Below are positions 1-9,352 of a DNA stretch of 64,000 nt, piece by piece (position 1 is the first letter of the stretch; each line of letters begins with the position of its first letter). Origin of the DNA: Bifidobacterium bohemicum DSM 22767 (lineage in GTDB: Bacteria > Actinomycetota > Actinomycetes > Actinomycetales > Bifidobacteriaceae); NCBI RefSeq assembly GCF_000741525.1, contig NZ_JGYP01000004.1:109605-173604 (forward strand), given 5' to 3'. Under the pieces are notes generated by a model. It was not told the DNA's origin and did no database searches. It saw only the letters and a program-made list of their open reading frames with translations. The translations under genes and the position numbers were made by a program.

Positions 1-425
1 AACCACGGGCCCCGATGGCCTCGACGATATGCTCGGCAATGATGCCTTGGGAATGCCCCAGCACCGCAACCGGGCGAGCCTTGGTTACGTCGTAGCCCAA
101 GGATTCGGCGTCCATCAACGCGCCCAGCTGCGAAAGAGCGATGCCCGGAACGCTGAACGCGGCCTCGGCGGCCACTCCCAGGGATGCCTTGGCCGCCTTG
201 AAACCGAAAAGATCGACCACGCCGCCGGTCGTGGCCAGAAGCGTGGGCATCACTGGGGCCAGCAGGCGTTCGGACGCCTCGGCGCGGTCCTTGAGCTTCT
301 GGGCGAGGGTGGGATCGGTGGCATTCGTCGTTCAGCGCGGTGGTCCACGGTGTGGACTGCCCGCCGAAGACGAGCGCATGCGGTTCATGCTCGAGGCGGT
401 TCAGGAAAAATGTGTTGTCGCTCAT
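1..425 (-). CDS. fas: Type I fatty acid synthase, N-terminal part (partial, frameshifted)
   Basis: This is the 5' end of the multidomain fatty acid synthase, which builds fatty acids from acetyl- and malonyl-CoA in the cytoplasm; the rest lies beyond the left edge. The ATG at 425 follows the Shine-Dalgarno sequence AAGGAAAG. The start reads MSDNTFFLNRLEHEPHALVF and the acyltransferase nucleophile motif GHSQG lies at 44-58. The two stretches are in different frames: after the codons for ALNDE the frame must shift by one base to continue as ATDPTLAQKLKDRAEA. One extra T at 324-325 (plus strand) explains this. The gene follows accD by about 90 bases, so it is probably cotranscribed with accA and accD, which make its malonyl-CoA. 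Family identity is firm. Whether the frameshift is real or a sequencing error is open. Confidence 0.85.
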   Translation of the reverse strand, partial: MSDNTFFLNRLEHEPHALVFGGQSTPWTTALNDECHRSHPRPEAQGPRRGVRTPAGPSDAHASGHDRRRGRSFRFQGGQGIPGSGRRGRVQRSGHRSFAAGRVDGRRILGLRRNQGSPGCGAGAFPRHHCRAYRRGHRGPW

Positions 426-514
426 GGCTTTCCTTACTGTTGGTTCATTCACAATCAAAACTGGTTGGTTCTTGGGGTTTTATCGTTTACGTCCCGGTCT
501 TCGCGGCTCGTCGT

Positions 515-2122
515 TTACATCGGCTGGTTGCCGTGATGCTTGCCTGTGCGACGCACCCGCCTCTTGCCCCGCAACAGCCGCAGGGATTCAGCGATTGCCT
601 CACGGGTCTGCTCCGGGTCGATCATGGCGTCAATCTGACCGGTTTCGAGCGACAGGTTCGCGTTCAACGTCTCGTTCTCGTACTGCCTGATGTATTCCTG
701 GCGCACGGCCTCAACGTCCTGACCACGTTCCTTGGCCTTGTGCAGGTCCTTGCGGTGGATGATGTTGACCGCGCCGGCCGCGCCCAGAACCGCGATCTGA
801 CTGGACGGCCAAGCGTAGTTGACGTCCGCGCCTATGGCTTTGGACCCCATGACGATGTATGCGCCGCCGAAGGCTTTGCGCAGCACGACCGAAATCATCG
901 GCACCTGCGCGTTGGCATAGGCGTAGATCACCTTCGCCCCGCGACGAATGATGCCCGCGTGCTCCTGATCGCTGCCGGGCTTATAGCCGGGGGTGTCCAC
1001 CAGCGTGATGACGGGCAGGTTGAACGCGTCGCAAAGCCGGACGAACCTGGCGATCTTCTCACTCGATTCGACATCGAGAATACCGCCCTGCACGTTCGGC
1101 TGATTGGCCACCACACCGACCGGCCGACCCTCGATGCACGCGAAACCGACCGTGGCGCAGGCCGCGTACAGCTGTTGGATCTGCACGAACTCGCCGTAAT
1201 CGACGATGCGGCGGATCACCTCAACCATGTCATAAGGCTGACGATCGTTGGCCGGCACCACGTCTTTGAGACTGCGCGCCGTCTCACGGTCCGCGCGGGT
1301 GGCGGCGTAGGCGTAGACCGGCGGCTCGTCCTCGCAACTGCCGGGCAGGTAGGCCAGCACCGTGCGCGCATAGTCGATGGCGTCGGCCTCGTCCTCGCCG
1401 AGATAGTGCGCCACGCCGGAGGTGGCGTTGTGCACCTTGCCGCCGCCGAGATCCTCCATGCTGATCGTCTCGCCGGTCGCGGCCTTGACCACGTCGGGGC
1501 CGGTGACGAACATGTTGGAATTCTGCCGAGTCATGATGATGAAATCGGTAAGCGCCGGGCAATAGACCGCCCCACCGGCGCAAGGGCCGAGAATCAATGA
1601 AAGCTGGGGCACGAAACCCGAAGCCTCGCACGTCCTGCGGAAGATATGACCGTATTGCGTCAGAGCTTCGACGCCTTCCTGAATACGAGCGCCACCCGAG
1701 TCTATCAACGCCACGATCGGCACCTTGAGATCGAGTGCCATGTCCATCAGATGGCAGATCTTCTCACCCTCGGCACGGCCCAACGTGCCGCCCTTGACGG
1801 AGAAATCCTGCGCGTAGACGGCAACTTTGCGACCCCACACCTCACCGAAACCGGTGATGACGGCGCTGCCTGCCACACCCCGGTCGATGTCGCCGCCGGA
1901 AAAACGGCCGATCTCCTGGAAGGAGCCGGAATCGAACAGCAGGTCGAGGCGCTCGCGCGCGGTGAACTTGCCTTTGGCGTGCTGGCGGTCGTGCGCATGG
2001 GATTCGGCGGCGCGCGCAAGCTCGGCGGCGCGGACCACGGCGGCACGTATGGGCTGGCGGTCCATCGGCTCGTTGCCGGACATCGCCGTGGTGACGGCCG
2101 GGTCGGTCATGATGTCAGTCAA
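515..2122 (-). CDS. accD: Acyl-CoA (acetyl/propionyl-CoA) carboxylase, carboxyltransferase beta subunit
   Basis: This 535-residue subunit transfers the carboxyl group from carboxybiotin to acetyl-CoA or propionyl-CoA and so makes malonyl-CoA for the fatty acid synthase next door. The whole length matches the PccB/AccD5-type carboxyltransferase family: the substrate-loop stretch DSGGARIQEGVEAL, the ASGFVPQLSLILGPCAGG segment, and the C-terminal VVLRKAFGGAYIVMG segment are all visible. The chosen start is TTG at 2122, because AAGGAG lies seven bases before it; the in-frame ATG at 2110 is nineteen bases from that site. The TTGA at 2122-2119 overlaps the accA stop, which suggests translational coupling. 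Confidence 0.95.
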   Translation of the reverse strand: MTDIMTDPAVTTAMSGNEPMDRQPIRAAVVRAAELARAAESHAHDRQHAKGKFTARERLDLLFDSGSFQEIGRFSGGDIDRGVAGSAVITGFGEVWGRKVAVYAQDFSVKGGTLGRAEGEKICHLMDMALDLKVPIVALIDSGGARIQEGVEALTQYGHIFRRTCEASGFVPQLSLILGPCAGGAVYCPALTDFIIMTRQNSNMFVTGPDVVKAATGETISMEDLGGGKVHNATSGVAHYLGEDEADAIDYARTVLAYLPGSCEDEPPVYAYAATRADRETARSLKDVVPANDRQPYDMVEVIRRIVDYGEFVQIQQLYAACATVGFACIEGRPVGVVANQPNVQGGILDVESSEKIARFVRLCDAFNLPVITLVDTPGYKPGSDQEHAGIIRRGAKVIYAYANAQVPMISVVLRKAFGGAYIVMGSKAIGADVNYAWPSSQIAVLGAAGAVNIIHRKDLHKAKERGQDVEAVRQEYIRQYENETLNANLSLETGQIDAMIDPEQTREAIAESLRLLRGKRRVRRTGKHHGNQPM

Positions 2123-4206
2123 GAGCGGTCTCCTTCCGGTTCGGTCTGTGCCACGGTTTCGGAATCGGCATGACGTTCGGCGGACGCACTGCCGTTTGTG
2201 GTGTCGTCACTTACGCTGGCCTCAAAGGTCTGGCCATCCCTGTTATTCGAATCGTTTAGGGAACTCGGAGCACCTGCGTTTTGGACTGCGTCCGTGTCAT
2301 TCGTCCCGTCCACGCCGCTCACAGCATCCATACCGTCCGTGTTACCGGCACCATCTGCGGCGTTCGATTTCGCGCGATCGGCGGCACCGTTCATATCAAG
2401 CCTTATCAGTTCGGTACCGGCATCCACGGAGTCGGAGGGCCCCACGAAAATCTCCGCCACCGTTCCACCGGCAGGCGCGTAGACATAATTCTCCATCTTC
2501 ATGGACTCGAGCACCACCATCAGGTCGCCCTTGGCCACCTCCTGGCCTTGTGCCACATTGACGCGCGTGACGATGGCCTGCATGGGCGAGACGATGACAC
2601 CGGACTTGCCTTGGTCGTCACGTGCCTTCTGCGGGCCGGCCCCCGCGGAAGAGCCACGCAATGGCTGGGTGGGCCGCCGTGATCCGCGGGCACGCGCCGA
2701 ACCGGTCAGACTGTCCACGATGTCGCGCGGCACGGTGAGCTTCACCCGTTTGTCGTCCACTTCGATGACGAACGAATCCGTCTCCAGTCTGGTCTTGGGG
2801 ACATCCGCACTCTGCCCGGCCACGGAAGCGGGCTGACCGCCCTCCGCATTGGCGGGTTTGTGGTTGAGATACTTGCGCTCAAGCCACTTGGTGTACACGC
2901 CGAACGACTCGCCCTCGGCCGTGAAGACGGGATCGTTGAAAATCTGCTCGAACAGGGACTTGGGTGTGGGCACACCCTGAAGGTTGAACTCCTTCAACGC
3001 ACGGCGCGCACGGGCGATCGCCTGCGGGCGGTCGGCCGCGGTGACCACAAGCTTGCCCATCATCGAGTCGAACTTCGGGGAGACCACATCGCCCACCTCA
3101 ACGCCGGAGTCGACGCGGACGCCGGGCCCGGAAGGCCACTCAAGACGCTCGACCGTTCCGGAGGAGGGAATCAGGTTCCTGTCCGGATCCTCGCATGTGA
3201 TGCGCAATTCGAAGGAGTGACCGTGCGTCCGCGTGACCGGGGTCAGATCGCCTCCATCGGCGATGGTGATCTGCTCGCGAACCAGGTCAAGGCCGGAAAC
3301 CTGTTCGGAAACGGTGTGCTCGACCTGCAAGCGCGGATTGACCTCGAGGAAGTAGACCTTGTGCTGCTCGGTGACCATGAACTCGCAGGTGCCCAGTCCC
3401 ACGTAATCCACGGCAGTGAACAGGCTGCGGGAATAGCGCTCAAGCCGCTCGATCTCGTCGTCGGTCAGATAGGGGGCCGGAGCCTCCTCGATGAGCTTCT
3501 GGTTGCGGCGCTGCACCGAGCAGTCGCGGGTGGAGTAGACCGTGAAGTTGCCGTGGCTGTCGCGGCCTGACTGCGTCTCGACATGACGGGCCTTGTCAAT
3601 GAAACGTTCGACGAAATACTCGTCGAGGTCGCCGCCCTCAAGCGCATCGTGGTTCATGTAGAAGCTGCGCAGCTCGTCGTCGTTATGAACAAGCGTGATG
3701 CCCTTGCCGCCACCGCCGTCGGTGCGCTTCATCATCACCGGGTAGCCGTTGGTCTGCGCGAAGGTGAGCAGCTCACGCATATCGCTGACCGGATCGGAAA
3801 GTCCCGGCACCGGAGGCACGTGGGCGCGCTTGGCCACGCGGCGGGCTGTGATCTTGTCGCCCAGATCGGTCAGGGCCGTAGGACTTGGGCCAATCCACGT
3901 AGCGCCCGCATCAATCACCTTCTGCGCGAAGCTGGGCACCTCGGAAAGGTAGCCGTAGCCGGGATGCACCGCGTCCGCCCCGGAGCGGCGCAACACATCA
4001 ATGATGAGATCCTCGTCCATGTAGGAGCGATAGGAATCCCCGCCAAGCAGATAGGCTTCATCGGCCATCTGTACATATCGGGCGTTGCGGTCTTGTTCGG
4101 CATAGACCGCGACGGTGGGAATCCCCATCTCGCAAGCCGTGCGAATCACGCGTAAGGCAATCTCGCCGCGATTCGCCACCAGCAGTTTATTGACGTTTCT
4201 GACCAT
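2119..4206 (-). CDS. accA: Acyl-CoA carboxylase alpha subunit (biotin carboxylase plus BCCP)
   Basis: This 695-residue protein carboxylates its own biotin using ATP and bicarbonate and passes the carboxyl group to the AccD partner. It begins MVRNVNKLLVANRGEIALRV. The ATP-grasp biotin carboxylase domain fills roughly residues 1-450, with the glycine-rich loop GGGGKGITL and the motif EVNPRLQVEHTVSE. The biotin-carrier domain has the biotinylated lysine in ESMKMEN. Unusually, about 90 low-complexity residues rich in Asp, Ala, Ser and Gly follow the carrier domain, which normally ends such proteins. The ATG at 4206 was chosen because the family homology starts there; a longer frame upstream has no similarity. 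No Shine-Dalgarno site precedes it, but a TAACTT box lies seven bases upstream. Confidence 0.95.
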   Translation of the reverse strand: MVRNVNKLLVANRGEIALRVIRTACEMGIPTVAVYAEQDRNARYVQMADEAYLLGGDSYRSYMDEDLIIDVLRRSGADAVHPGYGYLSEVPSFAQKVIDAGATWIGPSPTALTDLGDKITARRVAKRAHVPPVPGLSDPVSDMRELLTFAQTNGYPVMMKRTDGGGGKGITLVHNDDELRSFYMNHDALEGGDLDEYFVERFIDKARHVETQSGRDSHGNFTVYSTRDCSVQRRNQKLIEEAPAPYLTDDEIERLERYSRSLFTAVDYVGLGTCEFMVTEQHKVYFLEVNPRLQVEHTVSEQVSGLDLVREQITIADGGDLTPVTRTHGHSFELRITCEDPDRNLIPSSGTVERLEWPSGPGVRVDSGVEVGDVVSPKFDSMMGKLVVTAADRPQAIARARRALKEFNLQGVPTPKSLFEQIFNDPVFTAEGESFGVYTKWLERKYLNHKPANAEGGQPASVAGQSADVPKTRLETDSFVIEVDDKRVKLTVPRDIVDSLTGSARARGSRRPTQPLRGSSAGAGPQKARDDQGKSGVIVSPMQAIVTRVNVAQGQEVAKGDLMVVLESMKMENYVYAPAGGTVAEIFVGPSDSVDAGTELIRLDMNGAADRAKSNAADGAGNTDGMDAVSGVDGTNDTDAVQNAGAPSSLNDSNNRDGQTFEASVSDDTTNGSASAERHADSETVAQTEPEGDRS

Positions 4207-4721
4207 AGTACTCAAGTTAACTCGCCAAACCTGCGTTACGTGTCGCGTGTCGTCCACAAAAAACGATGGGTACTTTTGTATGCTCCCACAAACAGCGGCC
4301 TCCGACGACCGCCGACAAAGCAATGGGCACGATTCGCATCAGCAACACTTTGCCGCAGAACAGAACGATTCTCACCTCCGTCGCAACTACTCAACACCAT
4401 ACCAAATACGACGCTCGAATCATAGCGGCAATGCTTTTGGCAAATTGTGACGATGCGCACACATAGCCGCAGTCCGCACCGGAGGCGACCCCCGTCAGAG
4501 CGCATTCAAGCTCTCCTTCGCAGGGGCCGTGACGTTGGCGTGCGCTTTCGCCACCGATTTCGGACTGCGCCGCCGAGCGCGGCGTCGCTGAACCATCCAT
4601 TACCTCGGAACCGGACAAATTCACGCCACTTCCGCGGATAAGGCCGCGGCTGAAATTACAGCGGGAACAGGTTCCCGAGCAGCTCGAACGACTGTCGCCA
4701 ATCTGCCCGCAACAAGGATTC
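4207..4721. other. Intergenic region between birA and accA
   Basis: This 515-base region contains no supported gene. It holds the accA-accD-fas promoter at its left end. At 4662-4677 there is a palindrome with the arms CGGGAAC and GTTCCCG around AG, about 45 bases past the birA stop. It could be an operator or a weak terminator stem; there is no T-run after it. Confidence 0.5.
4214..4219 (-). promoter_or_regulatory. Leaderless -10 box of accA
   Basis: TAACTT ends exactly seven bases before the accA ATG, and no ribosome binding site is present. In actinobacteria this spacing (TANNNT then 6-7 bases then ATG) marks leaderless transcripts. No good -35 box is visible. Confidence 0.45.
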
Positions 4722-5759
4722 TTAGGCCAGAACTCCGACGTCGGCGGTTTTCACGACGTGGCGAGCGCCGGTCAGCTCATCCTCGACCGTTAGAGAAGCG
4801 TCAGAGTTGAGCTCGACAGCCTTTCCGGTCAAGGTCGAGCCATCAGTGAACTTCGCTTCGACCCTGCGGCCCAGCGTCCAGCAGTTCGCACGGGTTTCGT
4901 CGAGCAGACGAGGCAGTTCGGCCTTCGGGGCGGCGGCAAAGGCGACCAAGCGCTTGCGCAGCGAGGCGACCAAGCGCGAGGCGACCATGTCGCGCACGCG
5001 TGCCGCATCGGGCAGCGGGGCGTAGAGCAGCTGCAACGATGTGGAGATGGGGGTAGGCAGCATCTCGACTGGCAGGCCGAGGTTGATGCCTATGCCGAAC
5101 ATCACGCCGACAGCAGGCTCAATCGAAACCGGCTGCGATAGTTGACGATTTTGCAAAGCCATTGCGTTTGCGCCTTCGGGCAGCTCGACCAATTCGGCGA
5201 GGATGCCACCGAGCTTGTGACCGTCATAGAAGATGTCGTTGGGCCACTTGAGCGTAAGAAGGCCGCTTACATCCGAGTCGCCGTCACCGGCGAGCGGCTT
5301 GGCGGCGCACTCGCTCAGCGCGCCATTCAAGGCATCCAGCGCGGCGAGACCAGCGGTGATCGTGAACCAGCCATTGTATTGCGTGTTCGTCACGAGACGC
5401 TCGGGCAAGGCAGTGACAAAGGTGACAAGGAACGACGCCCCACCGGCCTTGTCGGCCCACTTGCGACCGAGACGACCATGACCCTTCGTCTGCGCGTCGG
5501 CACATATCGCGACCATTCGCGCCGATCCGGATTCATCCACGACCCGCAGCTCGCCGGTCGTCAACAGACGCCGTGCCAGAACGTTCGTGGAATCGATCCC
5601 CGCGAGCGCGATGACCTCGTCGGCCGCCTGACCGGTCCTAGGCAGAGCAGGTGTTACCGCCCCGACCTTTGCGGCAAAGGCGCGATACTGCGCGACCACC
5701 TCGGTCAGTGATTGGCGCAGACCGGCCGTTTGCACGTCCTTGTCCTTGATCATATCCAT
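4722..5759 (-). CDS. birA: Biotin--[acyl-CoA-carboxylase] ligase
   Basis: This 345-residue enzyme activates biotin with ATP and attaches it to the lysine of the AccA carrier domain. Visible BPL features are the biotin/ATP-binding stretch TKGHGRLGRKW and LTLKWPNDIFYDGHKLGGIL, followed by a C-terminal SH3-like BPL_C domain (FTDGSTLTGKAVELNSDASL). It lacks the N-terminal DNA-binding domain of E. coli BirA, so it is a ligase without a repressor role. It lies upstream of the carboxylase genes it serves, in the same direction, with a 515-base gap. The start at 5759 is preceded by TAAAGT seven bases upstream and by no Shine-Dalgarno site; a second in-frame ATG lies at 5753. Confidence 0.93.
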   Translation of the reverse strand: MDMIKDKDVQTAGLRQSLTEVVAQYRAFAAKVGAVTPALPRTGQAADEVIALAGIDSTNVLARRLLTTGELRVVDESGSARMVAICADAQTKGHGRLGRKWADKAGGASFLVTFVTALPERLVTNTQYNGWFTITAGLAALDALNGALSECAAKPLAGDGDSDVSGLLTLKWPNDIFYDGHKLGGILAELVELPEGANAMALQNRQLSQPVSIEPAVGVMFGIGINLGLPVEMLPTPISTSLQLLYAPLPDAARVRDMVASRLVASLRKRLVAFAAAPKAELPRLLDETRANCWTLGRRVEAKFTDGSTLTGKAVELNSDASLTVEDELTGARHVVKTADVGVLA

Positions 5760-5766
5760 GTTGCAG

Positions 5767-5772
5767 ACTTTA
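5767..5772 (-). promoter_or_regulatory. Leaderless -10 box of birA
   Basis: TAAAGT is separated from the birA ATG by seven bases (GTTGCAG on the plus strand), the leaderless geometry seen at accA and several other genes here. Confidence 0.45.
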
Positions 5773-6086
5773 GCATTCGCCGAACGCTCCGCACAAAACG
5801 CACTGCACTCTGGACGGACACGCGCAGCAACTTGAGCAGACTCAGCAGACCTTCGCCAACCGAACCGGAAACCACGGCCTTGCTCAGTCAACCCGATGCA
5901 ACTCCACACAACTTCATGGAACCTCATACAACCCCAGCCCCCCCCCCAGCCGACTCAAACGGGAACCCGTGCGATTCAGGGCCTTACGGACTCGGCAACG
6001 TCGTATCCCTCACGCCAAGCAGCTCAACATGACCATGCGCGGATTTGCTTGACGGAAGCAGTCCGCGACCGGTTGACTGGCAACGA

Positions 6087-6092
6087 TAGAAT
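6087..6092 (+). promoter_or_regulatory. Leaderless -10 box of the DUF6020-type gene
   Basis: TAGAAT is followed by seven bases and then the ATG at 6100. There is no Shine-Dalgarno sequence, so the transcript probably begins at the A of the start codon. Confidence 0.45.
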
Positions 6093-6099
6093 CGAAACC

Positions 6100-8382
6100 A
6101 TGACTCCCACGATCAACCACGACCCATCGCCAAGTACAGGCGAAGCGTCCGCACGCGGAGACGAGGCAGACGACGAGACCTCACCGCATATCGGCCGAAC
6201 CGTGGCGGACAGCGACGGCGAGTCTCCTCGCGAACCCTCGGCAGCGACCATGATGAATCAGCCCCGAAACACCAACGGGGTCGAGGAGCGCCCCAGAGAC
6301 GACGCCGGTGCAGAAACAACCAGTCGCAAGGCCGGAAACAGCGCACGCTACTGGATGAGCAGCATTGGGAGCACACTGCGTTGGGCGCTCGTGACGGCGG
6401 CGTGCCTATGGCTTGCACTGTGCACCTCACTGGGGCCGCTGTATCGGCAGTTCCTCAACACGACCACGAATCAGATCAACCCCGACGCCGCCACCATCGC
6501 GGCCTTCGGACCGATCAATGCCGCGCTGTTCATCGTGGCGTTCATATCTTATTTGGCCATCATCATTGCGCTTGCACGGCTTGGAAGCGGGCAACGGCTT
6601 ATACCGCAACCCTTGCGGCGCTGGCGAGACAGGCGGCGCAGTCGGTTCGGGCAACGGCCGACAACCACGGAACAAGACACAAACGCCTCTCGCCGTGCAC
6701 GGATGGCACGCAAACTGCGCCACGGATATGCCAAAACCTCCCGAATCAGCCAACGTGCCGTGCTGGCCTGCACGTCCAGCTGGCGCAGACTGGCGCTGGT
6801 GCTTTTGATCGGCTGGCTATGGGTGCCGGTCACCCTCGTATCCGCGTTCGGAGCGGACATGCGCAGTCAGTTTCGCGAATTCAGCTGGGCGTGGAATCAG
6901 GCGACGGGGCTCGAACAGCCGTACATCGGGTTTTTCGCGTTCGTTCCGATGGACATCTACCCCACCGCGCACTATCTGTGGCCAGCGCACCCCACCTACC
7001 TGACCGATCAGCACAACTTTGTGCTGACATTACTATACGGGGCCACAGGAGCGGCATCACGGTATCTGACGGGAGCCAATGACCTGGGGATCGCGGTGCT
7101 GAGCGCAAGTCAGTTCCTTTTCGCGGTATTCTGCATTTCGGCTACCGCCAACCGCTTCTTCAATCGGCCTTGGATGAACAGCCGGACCGGGCAAACCGAA
7201 CAAAACAGCCATACAGGCCGAATCACGCAGGAGCGGTCACAACTCGCCCGCAAGGCCATCGGCCCGTGGCCGCGATTCCTGATTATGGCTTTTCTTCTGA
7301 CATGCCCACCCGTATTGTTCGCAACGATCAGTCTGACAAAATCGCCGCTGTTCGCATTCGCATTCGCATGGTGGTTCGGCGTCGGCTACGAACTCAAGGA
7401 GACAAGACGTGAATCCTTGCCCCGTAAGAGTTTTGCGGCGCTGATCATATCGACGTGCGTGATGCTCATTTCAGCGAAATACGCCTGGTACATTATTGTT
7501 CTTATGGCGCTGCTTGCCTTCATAACCGACCGGCACCGTTTCATGACCTACCTGATCGGCCTGATCGTGCCGGCCATCTTGATTCACGGAGGGCTGGCAT
7601 TGGCAATTCGCAGCGGCGTGATCATCGGGGGCGACCCCATCGAAAGTCACGGCGCACAACTTCAACAAATCGCACGTATCGCGAAACTTGACCCCGATTC
7701 GATTCCTGAAAGCGCACGGCGGGAACTCGCCCCGATTTTCAACCTCGATCAGATGGCGGAGGCGTACTTCCAGCAGGACGCAGACCCCGTGAAATCCTCG
7801 GGCATCCAGTCCAAGCGCGTCAGCTACAAGTGGCGCACCGTCACCGGCGCCGATATGAAACACTTCAACAAAGCCTGGTTTGAGATCATCAAAGCAAATC
7901 CGCGCATCGCGCTCGATGCACTGCTGGCGAAAAGCTACGGTTATTTCGACATTCAGGATCCCCCTTATACCGACATGACATATTACGTCAATAGCGATCA
8001 GATCAAGGCACTGACGGTTGCGATACGCGACTGGCTGCCCGCCTGGCGTAATTCGGTAACCGACCGGACCAAGCAGCTCAGTCACATGAAGGTGGTGGGT
8101 TGGCTGATTCACGGCAACACCTATGTCATTGCCACACTGCTCCTGGGCGCGGCAGAAGTGGTGCTACGGCGCTGGCGCACCCTGGCGACCCATATGCCTC
8201 TGTTGCTTCTGATGGGTGTGATGATTACTTCGCCCGCCAACAATTTTGAACGTCATATGCTGCCTCTGATTTTCGTTTTCGGATTCGTCTGCCTCACGTT
8301 CTGGCTCGAAAGCCCCGCGAGGGTGGACAATGGCCCATCGCAGAGCATGGCATCCGCCATTACGGCTAAGGTGGAAGCATGA
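6100..8382 (+). CDS. Polytopic membrane protein, DUF6020-like
   Basis: This is a 760-residue integral membrane protein. Residues 1-85 are hydrophilic, rich in Asp, Glu, Ser and Thr, and probably cytoplasmic and disordered. After that come about ten to twelve hydrophobic segments, for example WALVTAACLWLALCTSLGPL and ALFIVAFISYLAIIIALA, with a long extracytoplasmic loop near residues 530-650. The layout resembles the bifidobacterial DUF6020 family and, more loosely, GT-C-type membrane glycosyltransferases, but I see no catalytic motif that fixes a function. The start at 6100 was chosen for the leaderless -10 box; the upstream frame extension is low complexity. It overlaps the next gene by four bases (ATGA), so the two are coupled. 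Confidence 0.75.
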   Translation: MTPTINHDPSPSTGEASARGDEADDETSPHIGRTVADSDGESPREPSAATMMNQPRNTNGVEERPRDDAGAETTSRKAGNSARYWMSSIGSTLRWALVTAACLWLALCTSLGPLYRQFLNTTTNQINPDAATIAAFGPINAALFIVAFISYLAIIIALARLGSGQRLIPQPLRRWRDRRRSRFGQRPTTTEQDTNASRRARMARKLRHGYAKTSRISQRAVLACTSSWRRLALVLLIGWLWVPVTLVSAFGADMRSQFREFSWAWNQATGLEQPYIGFFAFVPMDIYPTAHYLWPAHPTYLTDQHNFVLTLLYGATGAASRYLTGANDLGIAVLSASQFLFAVFCISATANRFFNRPWMNSRTGQTEQNSHTGRITQERSQLARKAIGPWPRFLIMAFLLTCPPVLFATISLTKSPLFAFAFAWWFGVGYELKETRRESLPRKSFAALIISTCVMLISAKYAWYIIVLMALLAFITDRHRFMTYLIGLIVPAILIHGGLALAIRSGVIIGGDPIESHGAQLQQIARIAKLDPDSIPESARRELAPIFNLDQMAEAYFQQDADPVKSSGIQSKRVSYKWRTVTGADMKHFNKAWFEIIKANPRIALDALLAKSYGYFDIQDPPYTDMTYYVNSDQIKALTVAIRDWLPAWRNSVTDRTKQLSHMKVVGWLIHGNTYVIATLLLGAAEVVLRRWRTLATHMPLLLLMGVMITSPANNFERHMLPLIFVFGFVCLTFWLESPARVDNGPSQSMASAITAKVEA

Positions 8383-9257
8383 GCAGACGCGACGACCCCG
8401 ACTTTCTCGGCCTTGTGGAAGGCGGTGTCCACAGACCAGGCGCGTCCAAGACCGCCACATCCACAACCGACGTCTTCAAAGCCGACGATGCCGATCATCC
8501 TGTGAATCTCAAGACGATCGAGGACATCACCTTTGAAAGTCTGTCCGACGGACTGACCGACAAGCGAGTCGTTTCGCTGTTGCACGTCATCGGATGGCCC
8601 GACACGTTCAATTGCTTCGCGATCGCGGGCGTGCCCAAAGTCGACGCCGACATCGCCGCGAGAACCATCCGTCGCAGCGTGCAGGATCTGGGAGGCAGGC
8701 ACTGCCTGGTGGGCCGCGATAAAAGCGGGTTGACGGTCGCGCTGATAACCGCCGAAAGCGCTGCTACGCCAGAGGTGACCTGCACCGCCGTAATGCCGGC
8801 TTTCGAGAGCGGCCAACCGGTGTGTCTGGGACCGTTGCGACGCAATGTGATCGGGGCGGCATGCACCATTCATGCCACGCTCACGACGTTTTGCGCCATG
8901 CCGGCCGTACACGTACGGAGCCGCCCCATACGAGCGGACGACCTGCTGCCTGAACGGGCACTGATCGGCGACGAAGATGCCATCGACGAGCTCTATCACA
9001 ACGTCTATCAGAGCCTCGGCACCGGCAGCGACCCCACGCTCGAAACCGTCGAAACGTTCCTGACGTGCGGCGGCTCGCTTGATCAGACCGGCCGGGAACT
9101 CAACGTGCATCCCAACACCGTGCGGTATCGAATCAAACGAGCCACTGAAGCCACCGGCTGGGATGCCGGAGACCCAAGGGATGCGTATGTATTGCGCACG
9201 GCCATCGCCTTGGGTCGCATCCGGGATGCGGAGGGAAGGAGGCAAACGACCGTTTAG
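8379..9257 (+). CDS. PucR-family transcriptional regulator (possible FasR homologue)
   Basis: This 292-residue protein ends in a PucR/CdaR-type helix-turn-helix at about residues 225-285 (motif NVHPNTVRYRIKRATEATGW). The N-terminal part is a regulatory domain without a recognised ligand motif. In Streptomyces a regulator with this C-terminal domain, FasR, activates fatty acid synthesis genes. Here the gene lies about 4 kb from accA-accD-fas and next to birA, so control of the same pathway is a reasonable inference, not something the sequence proves. The ATG at 8379 overlaps the upstream stop (ATGA) and has AAGGTGG before it. Confidence 0.8.
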   Translation: MSRRDDPDFLGLVEGGVHRPGASKTATSTTDVFKADDADHPVNLKTIEDITFESLSDGLTDKRVVSLLHVIGWPDTFNCFAIAGVPKVDADIAARTIRRSVQDLGGRHCLVGRDKSGLTVALITAESAATPEVTCTAVMPAFESGQPVCLGPLRRNVIGAACTIHATLTTFCAMPAVHVRSRPIRADDLLPERALIGDEDAIDELYHNVYQSLGTGSDPTLETVETFLTCGGSLDQTGRELNVHPNTVRYRIKRATEATGWDAGDPRDAYVLRTAIALGRIRDAEGRRQTTV

Positions 9258-9352
9258 ACGGCAACCTTGCCATACGGTCGTTCCATGTAGACACGCCATG
9301 CATTCACATCATATAGCGATGAACGTCGTCGTTCTCACACTCCCGTACAACA

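Larger units (their letters stand above)
5760..6099. other. Divergent promoter region, birA / DUF6020 gene
   Basis: The 340 bases between the divergent genes contain the two -10 boxes listed separately and a run of nine cytosines around 5938-5946. I see no other gene. Although open frames exist, none has a ribosome binding site or recognisable protein. Confidence 0.5.

Noticed and set aside
29..1600. Long plus-strand open frame opposite accD and fas
   Set aside because: It is antisense to two well-supported genes, has no ribosome site and has an Arg/His/Gly-rich composition typical of GC-rich shadow frames.
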